Assembly: GCA_014859895.1 (NCBI GenBank)
Contig: JACZKS010000102.1
Coordinates: 1-53,929 of the forward strand
Length of the DNA stretch: 53,929 nucleotides
Reading direction: 5' to 3'
Origin: Rhodospirillales bacterium
GTDB taxonomy: Bacteria; Pseudomonadota; Alphaproteobacteria; Rhodospirillales; Shumkoniaceae
The notes below the pieces were generated by a model. That model did not search any database and was not told where the DNA came from. It was given only the letters and a program-made list of their open reading frames with translations. Both the position numbers and the translations under genes were made by a program. Shown here one piece after another: positions 23,188-33,069 of the stretch (position 1 is the first letter of the stretch; every line of letters begins with the position of its first letter).

Positions 23188-24276
23188 TCACCGCAGCTTC
23201 AGGGTCGACAGGCCGACCAGCGCCAGGATCGTGGCGATGATCCAGAAACGGATGACGATGGTCGATTCCGCCCAGCCCTTCTTTTCGAAGTGATGATGAA
23301 GCGGCGCCATGCGGAAAACCCGTCGGCCGGTCAGCTTGAAGGAGGCCACCTGGACCACCACCGACACCGTTTCCAGCACGAACAGGCCGCCGACGATGGC
23401 CAGCACCAGTTCGTGCTTGGTAATGACGCTGACCGACCCCAGGGCGCCGCCCAGGGAAAGCGAGCCGGTGTCGCCCATGAAGACGGCGGCCGGCGGCGCA
23501 TTGAACCACAGGAAACCCAGCCCGCCGCCCGCCAGGGCGCCGCAGAAGACGGCCAGTTCGCCGCTGCCGGGCACGTAGTGCAGTTGCAGGTAGTTGGCGA
23601 ACAGGCTGTTGCCGACTAGGTACGAGATCAGGGCGAATACCGCGATGGCAATCATCACCGGCACGATAGCCAAGCCGTCGAGCCCGTCGGTCAGGTTGAC
23701 GGCATTGGATGCCCCGACCATGACGAACACGGCAAACGCAATGAATCCCCAGCCGAAATCGATCAGCACCTGCTTGAAGAACGGCACCGCCAGATAGCTG
23801 GCGAGCGATGTCGGCAGCATCGACATGATCCAGACGGCGGCGACGGCGGCGATGGCGGTAAGCACCACCAGCTTGATACGTCCGGGTAGCCCCCCACTCT
23901 GGCGCCGGGTGACCTTCAGCCAATCGTCGGCGAAACCGACAGCGCCGAAGCCCATGGTGACGAACAGCGCCGCCCAGACGAAACCGTTGCTGAGGTCCGC
24001 CCACAGCAGGGTGGACACCGTCAGCGCCAGCAGGATGAGGAAGCCGCCCATGGTGGGCGTGCCCTTCTTGGTGATCAGGTGACTTTCCGGGCCATCGAGG
24101 CGGATCGGCTGGCCGCCGTTCTGCAACCGGCGCAGATGGCGGATGATGAACGGGCCAAGCAGGAAGCTGACGATCAGCGCCGTTATGATGGCGGCGCCGG
24201 TGCGAAACGTGAGGTAACGCACGACGTTGAAGACGAGGAACTGGTCGGCCAGCGGGACAAGCAGATGGAACAGCAT
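23188..24276 (-). CDS. mraY: Phospho-MurNAc-pentapeptide transferase MraY
   Basis: A 362-residue integral membrane enzyme with about 10 helices that makes lipid I from UDP-MurNAc-pentapeptide and undecaprenyl phosphate. Key motifs are GFADDWLKV (the aspartate pair), [13 protein letters not shown] and the histidine-rich loop [11 protein letters not shown]. The N-terminus and length match alphaproteobacterial MraY. It is 9 bases after murF and 7 before murD. Confidence 0.97.
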   Translation of the reverse strand: MLFHLLVPLADQFLVFNVVRYLTFRTGAAIITALIVSFLLGPFIIRHLRRLQNGGQPIRLDGPESHLITKKGTPTMGGFLILLALTVSTLLWADLSNGFVWAALFVTMGFGAVGFADDWLKVTRRQSGGLPGRIKLVVLTAIAAVAAVWIMSMLPTSLASYLAVPFFKQVLIDFGWGFIAFAVFVMVGASNAVNLTDGLDGLAIVPVMIAIAVFALISYLVGNSLFANYLQLHYVPGSGELAVFCGALAGGGLGFLWFNAPPAAVFMGDTGSLSLGGALGSVSVITKHELVLAIVGGLFVLETVSVVVQVASFKLTGRRVFRMAPLHHHFEKKGWAESTIVIRFWIIATILALVGLSTLKLR

Positions 24277-24285
24277 CGGTGCCCC

Positions 24286-25740
24286 CTAATGACCGTTGAC
24301 GGTCCGGCGCGGCGCGTCACCGCCGATGGCGCCGAGAGCCAGCAAAGCCTGAACGATGGGTCCAGTGCGGCTGCCCGCCGAACCCTTGACCATCACCACA
24401 TCCCCAGGTCCGACGGCGACCCGCACCAGCGGCAGCAGGGCCTCGGCGTCGGCGGCGTGGCCGCCCTGCATGGCAGCCGGCAACGCCTCCCACAAGCGGC
24501 TCATGTGGGATCCCGCCGTGAACACCAGGTCGATGCCGTTCCGGCGCAGCGGCGCCGCCAAAGCAGCATGCAGGTCACCCGATTCGGGGCCCAATTCCAG
24601 CATATCGCCCAACACGGCGATCCGCCGTCCGCCCGCTCCCGGCTGGGCGACGCCCAGCACATCGAAAGCGGCGCACATGGAAACCGGGCTGGCGTTGTAG
24701 CTTTCGTCGATCAGCTCGAAGGCGCCGCCCGCGATCGTCACCCGATGCCGCTGGCCTCGGCCCTTCGGCAACTCGACGATGGCCAGCGAGGCGGCCGCGT
24801 TCTTGACGTCGCCGCCGGCCGCCCACACGGCGGCCAGAACACCCAGACTGTTGACCACCCAGTGGCGGCCCGGCGCGCCGACACGGAGACGCAGTGTCTC
24901 GCCGCCCACCATCACCTTGAGGCGCGAGCCGTCGGCCTCGACAGTCGCCTCGGTGAGGCGCACGTCGGCACCGGCGTCGGCGCCGAAGGAAACGATCCGC
25001 GAAACGCCAGCCGCCTCGGCCGCATCGGCCAGGCGCGAGAAAAACCGGTTGTCGCGGTTAAGCACCGCCACCCCGTTCGTCTCGATGCCGTCGAAGATTT
25101 CGGCCTTGGCATCGGCGATCGCCTCGACGCTGTCGAAGAACTCCTTGTGCACCGGCTCCACCGTGGTGACGATGGCGACGTGCGGCCGGGCGAGGCGCGA
25201 GAGGGGAGAGATTTCGCCGGCATGGTTCATGCCCATCTCGAAGATGCCGATTTCCGCGTCCAACGGCAGTCGGGCCAGGCTGAGCGGCAGGCCCCAGTGG
25301 TTGTTGAGGTTGCCGGTCGTGGCAAACACCGTGCATTGGCGGCCGAGCACCGTGCGCAGCGCCTCCTTGGTGCCGGTTTTCCCGACGCTGCCGGTCACCG
25401 CAATGATACGGGCACGTGTCCGGGCGCGGGCTGCCGCCCCCAACTGCCGCAACCCCGCCAGCGTGTCATCGACGACCAGAAGCGGCGCCTTCTCGGAAAC
25501 CTCCGGCGGGCGACGGCTCACCATCGCCGCCGCCGCGCCGCCGCCAAGGGCATCGGCGACAAAAGCGTGGCCGTCGAAGTTTGGGCCCTTGATGGCGACG
25601 AACAAGTCACCCGTTTCGACCGCCCGGCTGTCGATGGAAACGCCGGACGCCGTCCAATCCCCGTTGGTGCGACCCCCGGTCGCCGCCATTGTCTCCGCCG
25701 CGGTCCAAAGGACAGGTCCGGCATGGGACGCCATGTTCAT
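24286..25740 (-). CDS. murF: UDP-MurNAc-tripeptide D-alanyl-D-alanine ligase MurF
   Basis: A 484-residue Mur ligase that adds the D-Ala-D-Ala dipeptide made by Ddl. The N-terminal domain has SIDSRAVETGDLFVAIKG and the P-loop is AVTGSVGKTGTKE (about residues 113-125). NNHWGLPLSLARL and EMGMNHAGEI are typical of MurF. DESYNASPVSM is a conserved signature in the C-terminal half. The ATG overlaps the murE stop by four bases. Confidence 0.97.
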   Translation of the reverse strand: MNMASHAGPVLWTAAETMAATGGRTNGDWTASGVSIDSRAVETGDLFVAIKGPNFDGHAFVADALGGGAAAAMVSRRPPEVSEKAPLLVVDDTLAGLRQLGAAARARTRARIIAVTGSVGKTGTKEALRTVLGRQCTVFATTGNLNNHWGLPLSLARLPLDAEIGIFEMGMNHAGEISPLSRLARPHVAIVTTVEPVHKEFFDSVEAIADAKAEIFDGIETNGVAVLNRDNRFFSRLADAAEAAGVSRIVSFGADAGADVRLTEATVEADGSRLKVMVGGETLRLRVGAPGRHWVVNSLGVLAAVWAAGGDVKNAAASLAIVELPKGRGQRHRVTIAGGAFELIDESYNASPVSMCAAFDVLGVAQPGAGGRRIAVLGDMLELGPESGDLHAALAAPLRRNGIDLVFTAGSHMSRLWEALPAAMQGGHAADAEALLPLVRVAVGPGDVVMVKGSAGSRTGPIVQALLALGAIGGDAPRRTVNGH

Positions 25741-27206
25741 CGCCCGATCTCCGCCACCGCTTCGTTGACCACCGTCACGTCGTCGAAAGGAATGACCTTG
25801 TCGCCGACGATCTGGCCGGTCTCGTGGCCCTTGCCGGCCACCAGCAGAAGATCGTCGGGCTCAAGGGCGGCGACGGCGGCGTGGATCGCCTGCCGGCGGT
25901 CGCCGATTTCGCGGGCCTTCGGACAGGCCGCCAGGATCTGCCGGCGGATGGCGTTGGCATCCTCGCTGCGCGGATTGTCATCGGTGATGAATGTCGCGTC
26001 GGCCAGCGTGTCGGCGATGCGGCCCATCTGGGGGCGTTTGCCGGCATCGCGGTTGCCGCCACAGCCGAAAACGACGAGAAGCCGTCCCTTGACGTGCGGC
26101 CGCAGGGTCTTGAGCACGGCCTCAAGGGCGTCGGGGGTGTGCGCGAAGTCGACGAAGACGGAAGCGCCATTGGGATGGCGGGCGGCAAGTTGCAACCGGC
26201 CGCGCACGCCTTCGAGCCCGCCCAGCGCCGCCACCGCCTTGCCGGCGTCGCTGCCAGTGGCGATGGCGAGGCCCAACGCGCACAGCGCATTCATCGCCTG
26301 GAATGCCCCGACCAGCGGCAGGACGACGTCATACGACGTTCCCTCGACGGCGATCCTCAATCTCTGGCCCTCGGCCAGCGTCTCACTTGTTTCGAGACGG
26401 ATGGTCTCGCCCGCTTTCCCGTAGGTAAGGACGGCAAGGCCGCGCCGGCGGGCCGCCTCGATAAAGGTCGCGGCGCCGGCGTCGTCGGCATTGATGACGG
26501 CGGCGCCGTCGGCGGCCGTGACATCGGTAAACAGGCGCAGCTTGGCCGCGCCATAGGCGTCCATGGTTCCGTGGTAGTCCAGGTGATCGCGGGTCAGATT
26601 GGTGAAGCCGGCAGCCCTGACCTTGACGCCGTCCAGCCGGAATTGGGCGAGGCCGTGGCTCGATGCCTCGAAGGCCAAATGGCTGACCCCGGCTTCGGCC
26701 AGGGCGGCAAGGTCGCGATGGAGGTCGACGGCGTCCGGCGTGGTCAGGCTGCCCGCCGTCTCGACGCCCTGCGCCACGGTGCCCAGCGTCCCCATGCTGG
26801 CGGCCTGGTGTCCCAGGCGGGCCCAGATCTGACGGACGAACGACACCGTCGAAGTCTTGCCGTTGGTGCCGGTGACCGCCGCGATGGTGGCCGGCTGCCT
26901 ATTGTAAAAACGCGCCGCAATCAGGGCCAGGGCGCGGCGCGGGTTTTCGACGTTGATCAGGCGAGCCGGAAGGCTCGGCGGGTATAGCTGGGTGCCGGGT
27001 GGAGCGAGCACGGCAACGGCTCCCCGGCCCAGCGCTTCGGCGATGAATTCGCGGCCATCGGCGCGGGCGCCGGGAAAGGCCGCGAACAGGAAACCGGGCC
27101 GAACCTTGCGGGAGTCGCAAGTCAGCCCGGTGATGTCCGTGGTTCCGTAATCGGCCGCCCCGGCCAAGTCTTCAAGTTCTTCGCTCAGCAGGTCAGCGAG
27201 CCGCAC
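25737..27206 (-). CDS. murE: UDP-MurNAc-L-Ala-D-Glu--meso-diaminopimelate ligase MurE
   Basis: This 489-residue Mur ligase adds the third residue of the stem peptide. It has DSRKVRPGFLFAAFPG near the N-terminus and the P-loop VTGTNGKTS. DDNPRSED marks meso-diaminopimelate as the substrate rather than lysine. The GTG at 27206 is chosen because AGGGAGG lies 6 bases upstream. An in-frame ATG at 27224 lacks a ribosome site. With the GTG start the gene overlaps ftsI by 14 bases. The stop overlaps murF by four. Confidence 0.95.
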   Translation of the reverse strand: MRLADLLSEELEDLAGAADYGTTDITGLTCDSRKVRPGFLFAAFPGARADGREFIAEALGRGAVAVLAPPGTQLYPPSLPARLINVENPRRALALIAARFYNRQPATIAAVTGTNGKTSTVSFVRQIWARLGHQAASMGTLGTVAQGVETAGSLTTPDAVDLHRDLAALAEAGVSHLAFEASSHGLAQFRLDGVKVRAAGFTNLTRDHLDYHGTMDAYGAAKLRLFTDVTAADGAAVINADDAGAATFIEAARRRGLAVLTYGKAGETIRLETSETLAEGQRLRIAVEGTSYDVVLPLVGAFQAMNALCALGLAIATGSDAGKAVAALGGLEGVRGRLQLAARHPNGASVFVDFAHTPDALEAVLKTLRPHVKGRLLVVFGCGGNRDAGKRPQMGRIADTLADATFITDDNPRSEDANAIRRQILAACPKAREIGDRRQAIHAAVAALEPDDLLLVAGKGHETGQIVGDKVIPFDDVTVVNEAVAEIGR

Positions 27207-28992
27207 GCCGTGCCTCCCTGACATCGTCGAGGGCCGCCCGTACCGCGACCACCAAGTCGCGGTTGACCGGCACGACCTTGGGCGCGCCCTTAGGGGCGAT
27301 GCCGGGCGCCGCATCGTCGCCCGGCATGCTGGGGGAAATGCCCATGAGCGGAGCGATCCGCTTGACCATCTTGCCGACCGCCGGCGCCGCCACCCAGCCG
27401 CCGGTTGCAAAGTTGAAGGTCTTCTTGTTGCCGTGCGGCTCGTCAAGCAGGGCCAGTACCACATAGCGCGGGCGCTCGATGGGAAAGGCGCCGACAAAGG
27501 ACGAGATGCGGGCATCTCTGCGATAGCGGCCGTTGACTTCCTTCTCGGCGGTGCCGGTCTTGCCGCCGATACGGTAGCCCTCGATCTTGGCCTGCTTGCC
27601 GCTGCCTTCCTCGACCACCAGTTCCATCAGATGACGGATCTTGGTCGAGGTTTCCGGCGACAGGACTCGCTCGCCGATCAGCGGCGCGGCCCCTTCATGA
27701 CGCAGAATGGTGGGGGTGTAGCGGATACCGCCGTTGACCAGAGTCGCCGTCGCCGCCACCATTTGCAGGGGGCTAACCGCGAGGCCATGGCCGAAGGCGA
27801 TCGTCATGGTGTTGATTTCACGCCACTGCGCCGGAACCAGGGGCTTGCCGACCTCGGGCAGTTCGACGGCGGGTGCCGTCAACAGGCCCAGCCGGCCCAG
27901 ATAGTCGCGCTGACCTTTGGTGCCGACGTCGAGCGCCATCTTGGCCGCTCCGATGTTGGACGAATGGATCAGGATCTCGGGAACCGACAGCCAGCGGTTC
28001 TCGCCGTGGTAGTCGCTGATGGTGAAACGGGCGACGCGGATCGGCTTGCTGGCGTCGTAGCCGCTCTGCAAGGTGACGGTGCCGGAATCCAGCGCCATGG
28101 CGGCGGTGAACAGCTTGAACGTCGACCCCATCTCGTAGACGCCCTTGGTGGCGCGGTTGAACCCCGCCTCGCCCTGCAGGGTGGCGGGCTGGTTGGGATC
28201 GAAATCGGGCAACGACACCATGGCCAGCGTTTCGCCGGTGGCGACGTCGAGCACGATGGCGGTGCCGCCCAGCGCCTTGTATTCGGCGACGGCGGCGGAA
28301 AGCTCTTCATGGACGATGGCCTGGACGCGAAGATCGATCGACAGCTTGAGCGGCTCGTCATCGACCCGCAGACGTTCGTCGAACAGCTTCTCGACGCCGG
28401 CGATGCCGCGGCTGTCGATGTCGGTGAGGCCGAGGACATGGGCGACAAGCGGTCCATGCGGATAGACCCGCCGTTCGCCCTGATGGAACTGCAGGCCGGG
28501 AATGCCTAAGCGATTGACCCCGAACTTCTGGCTGGGAGTCAGGTTGCGATGGATCCACACGAAGCGGCTGCGGTTGGACAGTTTGGCCAGCAGGTCGGCA
28601 CCGTCGAGTTCGGGCAGCACGGTGAGCAGGCGCTCGGTCGCTTCGGCGGGGTCCAGCACCTCGGTGGCATCGGCATAGAGCGACGCCGTGGGCAGGCTGG
28701 TTGCCAGGATGAGCCCATTGCGGTCCAGCACCTCGGCGCGGTCCATGGTGCCGCTGCGTTCGCTCTCGATCTGCGCGACCTTGGGTTCGCCCGGCTGGTC
28801 GATGGCCGTCAGGTCGACCAGGCGACCGGCAATGGCCAGGAAGGCGAAGGCGAACACGGCGCCGGTCACCAGCACGCGGTTGCGGCCGGTTTCGAGCGCC
28901 TGCTTGCGCGCACCCTCCAGACGAACGCGGCGGAATTCCCAAGGCTTGCGGGCGGTCTGGCCGTTCTGGCCGAGCGGGGTTTCGGCACTCAT
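27193..28992 (-). CDS. ftsI: Division-specific transpeptidase FtsI (PBP3)
   Basis: This 599-residue class B penicillin-binding protein cross-links septal peptidoglycan. It has a short cytoplasmic N-terminus and one membrane anchor (about residues 41-60). A pedestal domain follows, and then the transpeptidase domain. The active-site motifs are SxxK at S290-K293 (MGSTFKLF), SxN at S344-N346 (HSSN) and KTG at 478-480 (GGKTGTAEK). It overlaps ftsL by four bases upstream and murE downstream. It is expected to act with FtsW. Confidence 0.97.
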   Translation of the reverse strand: MSAETPLGQNGQTARKPWEFRRVRLEGARKQALETGRNRVLVTGAVFAFAFLAIAGRLVDLTAIDQPGEPKVAQIESERSGTMDRAEVLDRNGLILATSLPTASLYADATEVLDPAEATERLLTVLPELDGADLLAKLSNRSRFVWIHRNLTPSQKFGVNRLGIPGLQFHQGERRVYPHGPLVAHVLGLTDIDSRGIAGVEKLFDERLRVDDEPLKLSIDLRVQAIVHEELSAAVAEYKALGGTAIVLDVATGETLAMVSLPDFDPNQPATLQGEAGFNRATKGVYEMGSTFKLFTAAMALDSGTVTLQSGYDASKPIRVARFTISDYHGENRWLSVPEILIHSSNIGAAKMALDVGTKGQRDYLGRLGLLTAPAVELPEVGKPLVPAQWREINTMTIAFGHGLAVSPLQMVAATATLVNGGIRYTPTILRHEGAAPLIGERVLSPETSTKIRHLMELVVEEGSGKQAKIEGYRIGGKTGTAEKEVNGRYRRDARISSFVGAFPIERPRYVVLALLDEPHGNKKTFNFATGGWVAAPAVGKMVKRIAPLMGISPSMPGDDAAPGIAPKGAPKVVPVNRDLVVAVRAALDDVREARRAAR

Positions 28993-29342
28993 CGCTTGTC
29001 TCCGCGGTTAAGGCCGGCATCGGCGGGACGCGCCGCAACCGGCTGGAGGTCGGACGTCGCCGCTGGTTGGCGGTCGGCCAAGCCGTCGAAACTGTTCATT
29101 TGGCGGGCCGAAACCGGTCCCATGCCCAGGTGCTTCTCGGCCAACTGGCGCAGCCGCCCGGGTTCGTTCAGGTGGGCCCACTCGGCGCGCAGCACGTGGA
29201 TGGCCCGCTCCTCGCTGACGATGCCACGCTCGATGCCGGTCAGTTCGGCTTCGAGCTGTTGCACCTGATACTTGACGGAAAACAGCACCAAGCTGAGACC
29301 GGCGGCGACCAGCAGGGCGAAGAGCGTGGTCTGCCGGATCAT
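28989..29342 (-). CDS. ftsL: Cell division protein FtsL
   Basis: A 117-residue bitopic protein with one membrane helix (about residues 5-23) and a periplasmic coiled coil ([22 protein letters not shown]). The [26 protein letters not shown] segment after the coil is the conserved FtsL motif. It works with FtsB and FtsQ in divisome activation; FtsB is not in this cluster. The gene overlaps rsmH and ftsI by four bases each. The proline/alanine-rich tail is poorly conserved. Confidence 0.92.
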   Translation of the reverse strand: MIRQTTLFALLVAAGLSLVLFSVKYQVQQLEAELTGIERGIVSEERAIHVLRAEWAHLNEPGRLRQLAEKHLGMGPVSARQMNSFDGLADRQPAATSDLQPVAARPADAGLNRGDKR

Positions 29343-30301
29343 GACAGGCCTCCGGCAACGATGGCGGCAGCGGTCCTCTCGGCGGCGCGCAAGCGGGCCG
29401 ACCGGGCACGAGGATTGACAGCGGTCTCGGCCTCGCCGGGCACCATGGCGCGCCGACCCAGCAACTGGAAGGTAGCGGCCGGCGCCACCCCGGCATCGGG
29501 GAGGTGGCGCGAGGCACGCGGGCGCTCTTCGCTGCGCGACCTCAGGAAGGTCTTGACCCGGCGGTCCTCCAGGGAATGGAACGCTACCACGGCCAGACGC
29601 CCGCCCGCTTTGAGCACGGCCTCGGCGGCGGCAAGGCCGCGGTCGAGCTCCGCCATCTCCTGGTTGACGTGGATGCGCAGCGCCTGGAAGGTGCGGGTCG
29701 CCGGGTCAATGCCGTCGCGCGACTTGGGCACGACGCGGCGCACGATGGCGGCCAGTTGCCCGGTCCGCTCGATCGGCTCGCGGTCCCTGGCCTCGACGAT
29801 GGCGCGCGCCACTCGGCGCGAAGCCCGTTCCTCGCCATAGGCATAGATGATGTCGGCCAGCGTCTTCTCAGGCAGCGAATTGACGGCGTCGGCGGCGCTG
29901 GCGCCTTCCCTCTCCATGCGCATGTCGAGCGGCCCGTCTTCGCGGAACGAAAATCCGCGCTCGGCGTCATCGATCTGCTGAGACGACACCCCGAGGTCCA
30001 GCGCCACGCCGTCGACTTCGGTGAGGCCGGCCGTCGCCAGGATGCGCTCCATGTCGCCATAACGGCCGCCGACGACCGTCAAGCGGCCGGGAAAATGCTT
30101 GGCAAGCTCGGCGCCGCGGGCCACCGCATCGGGGTCGCGGTCGATGCCCCACACCGAACAATCGGCCGCCTCCAGTACGGCGCGGGCGTAACCGCCGCCG
30201 CCGAAGGTGCCATCGACGTAAATGCCGCCGTCCCGTGGCGCCAGGACGGCGAGTACTTCCTTCAGCATGACGGGGACGTGCGTGGTCGGACCGGCCATCA
30301 T
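29339..30301 (-). CDS. rsmH: 16S rRNA N4-cytosine methyltransferase RsmH (MraW)
   Basis: A 320-residue SAM-dependent enzyme that methylates C1402 of 16S rRNA at N4. The opening [19 protein letters not shown] and the SAM loop [16 protein letters not shown] are diagnostic. [19 protein letters not shown] and [17 protein letters not shown] are conserved family motifs. It overlaps mraZ by four bases upstream and ftsL by four bases downstream. Length is normal. Confidence 0.97.
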   Translation of the reverse strand: MMAGPTTHVPVMLKEVLAVLAPRDGGIYVDGTFGGGGYARAVLEAADCSVWGIDRDPDAVARGAELAKHFPGRLTVVGGRYGDMERILATAGLTEVDGVALDLGVSSQQIDDAERGFSFREDGPLDMRMEREGASAADAVNSLPEKTLADIIYAYGEERASRRVARAIVEARDREPIERTGQLAAIVRRVVPKSRDGIDPATRTFQALRIHVNQEMAELDRGLAAAEAVLKAGGRLAVVAFHSLEDRRVKTFLRSRSEERPRASRHLPDAGVAPAATFQLLGRRAMVPGEAETAVNPRARSARLRAAERTAAAIVAGGLS

Positions 30302-30771
30302 CCCTCCCCGTCGGCCGACACTGACGGCCGCAGCTTGAGGGTGGCGCCGCGGCTGCGGGCCTTCTCGAAGGTCTGCCGGGCGTGCTTGGCGTAGGTCTCG
30401 GGGGTCCAGATCTGCAGGCGGGTGCCACGGCCGACGAACAAGGCCTCGGCGGTGATGCCGGCGTGCTCCAGGAGTTCGGGGGGGAGGACCACGCGGCCTT
30501 CCGGGTCGAAGGCGAGGGGGTGGGCGTTTTCCATGATGACCGAGGCGAGCTCGTCCTGCTCGTCGGAGAAGAGGTCGAGGTCGTCCAGGCTCTGGCTGAT
30601 GCGGGTCATGAAGTCTTCGCCGCAGGCCTCGATGGCAGGGTACTTGAACAGCGGATAGGCATAGAGGCCGGGGAACGACTGATCCTTGAAGGCGTCACGG
30701 AACGGCTTAGGGACGGAAACCCGACCCTTTCTGTCGATCTTGTTGACGTGCCTGCCGACCAACAGCGCCAT
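30298..30771 (-). CDS. mraZ: Transcriptional regulator MraZ
   Basis: A 157-residue DNA-binding protein with two AbrB/SpoVT-like halves marked by DRKGRVSVP (near residue 13) and DPEGRVVLP (near 90). In E. coli MraZ forms a ring and represses its own dcw operon by binding TGGGN repeats. A matching repeat array lies about 90 bases upstream here. The start at 30771 ([13 protein letters not shown]) has AGAGGT four bases upstream and fits the family N-terminus. An ATG five codons earlier (30786) has its purine run too close. It is the first gene of the dcw cluster. Confidence 0.95.
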   Translation of the reverse strand: MALLVGRHVNKIDRKGRVSVPKPFRDAFKDQSFPGLYAYPLFKYPAIEACGEDFMTRISQSLDDLDLFSDEQDELASVIMENAHPLAFDPEGRVVLPPELLEHAGITAEALFVGRGTRLQIWTPETYAKHARQTFEKARSRGATLKLRPSVSADGEG

Positions 30772-30857
30772 TCTGACCTCTGCCATCCCCCTTGCGACCG
30801 GCCGCCGAAAGTCCCGGAAACCGTCGGCTTACGGTCGCTCCCCCACGATCCACATGG

Positions 30858-30922
30858 CGGGCATTCATGGGATACCATGGGATATCATGGGCGTCAATGG
30901 GATACTATTGAAATACTTGGGT
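30858..30922. promoter_or_regulatory. Array of TGGGN repeats upstream of mraZ (putative MraZ operator)
   Basis: On the plus strand TGGGA, TGGGA, TGGGC and TGGGA start at 30868, 30878, 30888 and 30898, each separated by exactly five bases. TGGGT starts at 30918, two turns further on in the same phase, and CGGGC at 30858 is an imperfect member. The pentamer and spacing are those described for E. coli MraZ sites. Confidence 0.75.
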
Positions 30923-30936
30923 TAACAAAGTGTTAC
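30922..30936. promoter_or_regulatory. CtrA-like box in the mraZ upstream region
   Basis: TTAA at 30922-30925, seven bases, then TTAC at 30933-30936. This is one base away from the CtrA consensus TTAA-N7-TTAA of alphaproteobacteria. It abuts the MraZ repeat array. The whole 30772-31101 stretch holds these sites and no gene. Confidence 0.4.
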
Positions 30937-31101
30937 TTGCCGCAGGAACCAAGGCGCCGCAAAAGTGCGCGCAGTGATCGTGAATGGTTCGCGGGCGCCG
31001 CTTCCGTCTATTCAGGAACAACAATGCGGCGATATTATGTTGCCGCTATGTTCTCTTTTTGCGCACCCAGTACGAGGTGCACCCCGGTGACCGCAAATCG
31101 A

Positions 31102-31533
31102 TCAACCGCGCGACTTCAGCATGTAGCGGGCAGGCTCGGGAAGCGGGCCGAAGCCCAGCGGCCGGTAGACCCCATGGGCATCGCGGGTCGCCAGCACCCA
31201 ACGGTCGACGTCGGTGATCGGCGGATAGCCGACGATGGTCTCGGCCAGCCAACGGCCGAGGCCGCGCCTGCGCAGCTCGGGCACCACGAAAACATCGCTG
31301 AGCCAGGCGAAGCGGGCGAAGTCGGTGACCACGCGGCCGAACCCGACCTGTTTGCCGTCGGGCCCGTAAAGCCCGAACACCAGGGCATGATCGAGAGAAC
31401 GCAAGAAGCGATCCTCGGTCAGCTTCTCTCCCCAGTAGGTGGCCCGGATGAATTGCCAGGTCAAGGCGCGGTCGATGCGGGCCGGATCGGTGCTGATGAC
31501 GAAGCCGTCGCGGCGCCATTCGTCGAAACTCAT
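31102..31533 (-). CDS. GNAT-family N-acetyltransferase
   Basis: A 143-residue protein with the GNAT fold. FARFAWLSDVFVVPELRRRGLGRWLAETI contains beta-4 and the acetyl-CoA pyrophosphate loop RRRGLG, and the GVYRPLGFGPLPEPARYM tail is the usual YxxLGF end. The substrate is unknown. The start at 31533 is chosen for its GGGAGGGAG ribosome site; an upstream in-frame ATG at 31593 lacks one. It stands alone between mraZ and a methyltransferase, with a promoter and a CtrA-like box just upstream. Confidence 0.85.
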   Translation of the reverse strand: MSFDEWRRDGFVISTDPARIDRALTWQFIRATYWGEKLTEDRFLRSLDHALVFGLYGPDGKQVGFGRVVTDFARFAWLSDVFVVPELRRRGLGRWLAETIVGYPPITDVDRWVLATRDAHGVYRPLGFGPLPEPARYMLKSRG

Positions 31534-31596
31534 GGGCTCCCTCCCCTCGCCGGCCGGGAGGCGACCGGGCGGCAACGGACCATGAATCGGCAAATG

Positions 31597-31632
31597 TTAA
31601 GCAAATATTAAGATGCCGCGAATGCCAAGCAA
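31597..31632 (-). promoter_or_regulatory. Promoter of the GNAT gene with overlapping CtrA-like box
   Basis: On the minus strand TTGCTT (31627-31632) and TAATAT (31605-31610) are separated by 16 bases and form a plausible promoter. A perfect TTAA-N7-TTAA (31597-31611) covers the -10 element, where bound CtrA would block RNA polymerase. Confidence 0.45.
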
Positions 31633-31728
31633 ATGCGTCGTCATCACCCCACAGAACTATTCTGCGATCTCCTCAATCCGGGTTTAGGGAACCCCTATGA
31701 GACCCGGAGTTCTCAGCGTTCTCTGTGT

Positions 31729-32583
31729 TCAAACTCGAATCTGATCCGCCTTTTCAGCAATCACGGCGAATTCATGGGCCTCCGCGTCATAGGCGTCGCC
31801 GGCGACGTTGCCGAGAATTTCGGTCAATCGCAGGCCATGTTCGGCGAACAGGTCGCTGAGCCCCCCGGGGTCGTAGCACTGGATCCAGTTGTAGCTCTCG
31901 CGGGTGCGGTTGCGCTCGACGACCGTATACTTGTTCAGGAAGACCCGCTCGGCCCCGTACTTGAACACGTTGAGGATGGCGAAATAGGGATCGGCCGACC
32001 AGAACCCGCCATTGGGCGCCGTCTCGACCGTCGTCGTCTCGGCGACACCGGCGAGGCCGGCCAGGGATTGAACGTCGAGCAGTACGCTCCCGCCTTCCGC
32101 CAGCATGGCCCGCATCCTGTCGAGAAGGACGCCACGCTGGTCCGAACTGAGCACGCAGAAGTCGCAAAAGATCAGGGTGATCAGGTCGAACGGCCCGTCC
32201 GGCGTCGTCTCCAGGTAGTTGCCCAGCACGTAGTCGATGGTTAAGCCGTCCTGGGCGGCGGCTTCGCGGGCATAGTCAATGGAGTTCTGCGACAGATCGA
32301 CACCGGTGACCGCTGCCCCGGCCCGGGCGAAGCGCGACGTGTACAGCCCGGGGCCACAGCCGAGATCGCACACCGCCCGGCCCGGCCCAAGGCAAAAGCG
32401 CGACACAATCCAGGCCGCCGAAAGTTCGACGAAACCAGCGGGCCGCGAGGCGAGCTCGGCGTCAGGATCGAGATGCAGTTCGAGCATCTGGCGCGACACG
32501 TGCGGGTCATTCCACAGCTCGGGGGTGGTGTAGTGGGCAAAGGGCTGCGGACGGGCGGTGACCCGCATCAGCGTCTCGAACAT
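31729..32583 (-). CDS. Class I SAM-dependent methyltransferase
   Basis: A 284-residue soluble protein. The SAM-binding motif I is AVCDLGCGPGLYTSRFARAG, with motif II VTGVDLSQNSIDYA and the later LITLIFCDFCVLS. An N-terminal helical region of about 60 residues and a C-terminal substrate domain (NWIQCYDPGGLSDLF) surround the core. The substrate cannot be predicted. The start at 32583 follows a GGGAGGCC ribosome site. It begins 44 bases after the mature 3' end of rnpB, with no terminator seen between, so read-through from rnpB is possible. Confidence 0.85.
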   Translation of the reverse strand: MFETLMRVTARPQPFAHYTTPELWNDPHVSRQMLELHLDPDAELASRPAGFVELSAAWIVSRFCLGPGRAVCDLGCGPGLYTSRFARAGAAVTGVDLSQNSIDYAREAAAQDGLTIDYVLGNYLETTPDGPFDLITLIFCDFCVLSSDQRGVLLDRMRAMLAEGGSVLLDVQSLAGLAGVAETTTVETAPNGGFWSADPYFAILNVFKYGAERVFLNKYTVVERNRTRESYNWIQCYDPGGLSDLFAEHGLRLTEILGNVAGDAYDAEAHEFAVIAEKADQIRV

Positions 32584-32626
32584 TTCGGCCTCCCAAGATC
32601 GCCGCTGACGTCCGCGGCCTGTTGTA

Positions 32627-33035
<409 letters not shown>

Positions 33036-33041
33036 TCCACT

Positions 33042-33069
33042 AGGGTAATGCATGCCCGCGAAAGGTCAA
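33042..33069 (-). promoter_or_regulatory. rnpB promoter
   Basis: TTGACC (33064-33069), 16 bases, then TACCCT (33042-33047) on the minus strand. The predicted start near 33035 coincides with the P1 helix. The -35 box overlaps the last codons of the gene upstream. Confidence 0.6.

Noticed and set aside
24079-26424. A 781-codon plus-strand frame across mraY, murF and murE.
   Set aside because: It is the complement of genes with intact catalytic motifs; high GC leaves long open antisense frames.
31680-31740. A GTTCAAACTC stretch resembling a tRNA T-arm.
   Set aside because: No acceptor, D or anticodon stems can be formed around it.
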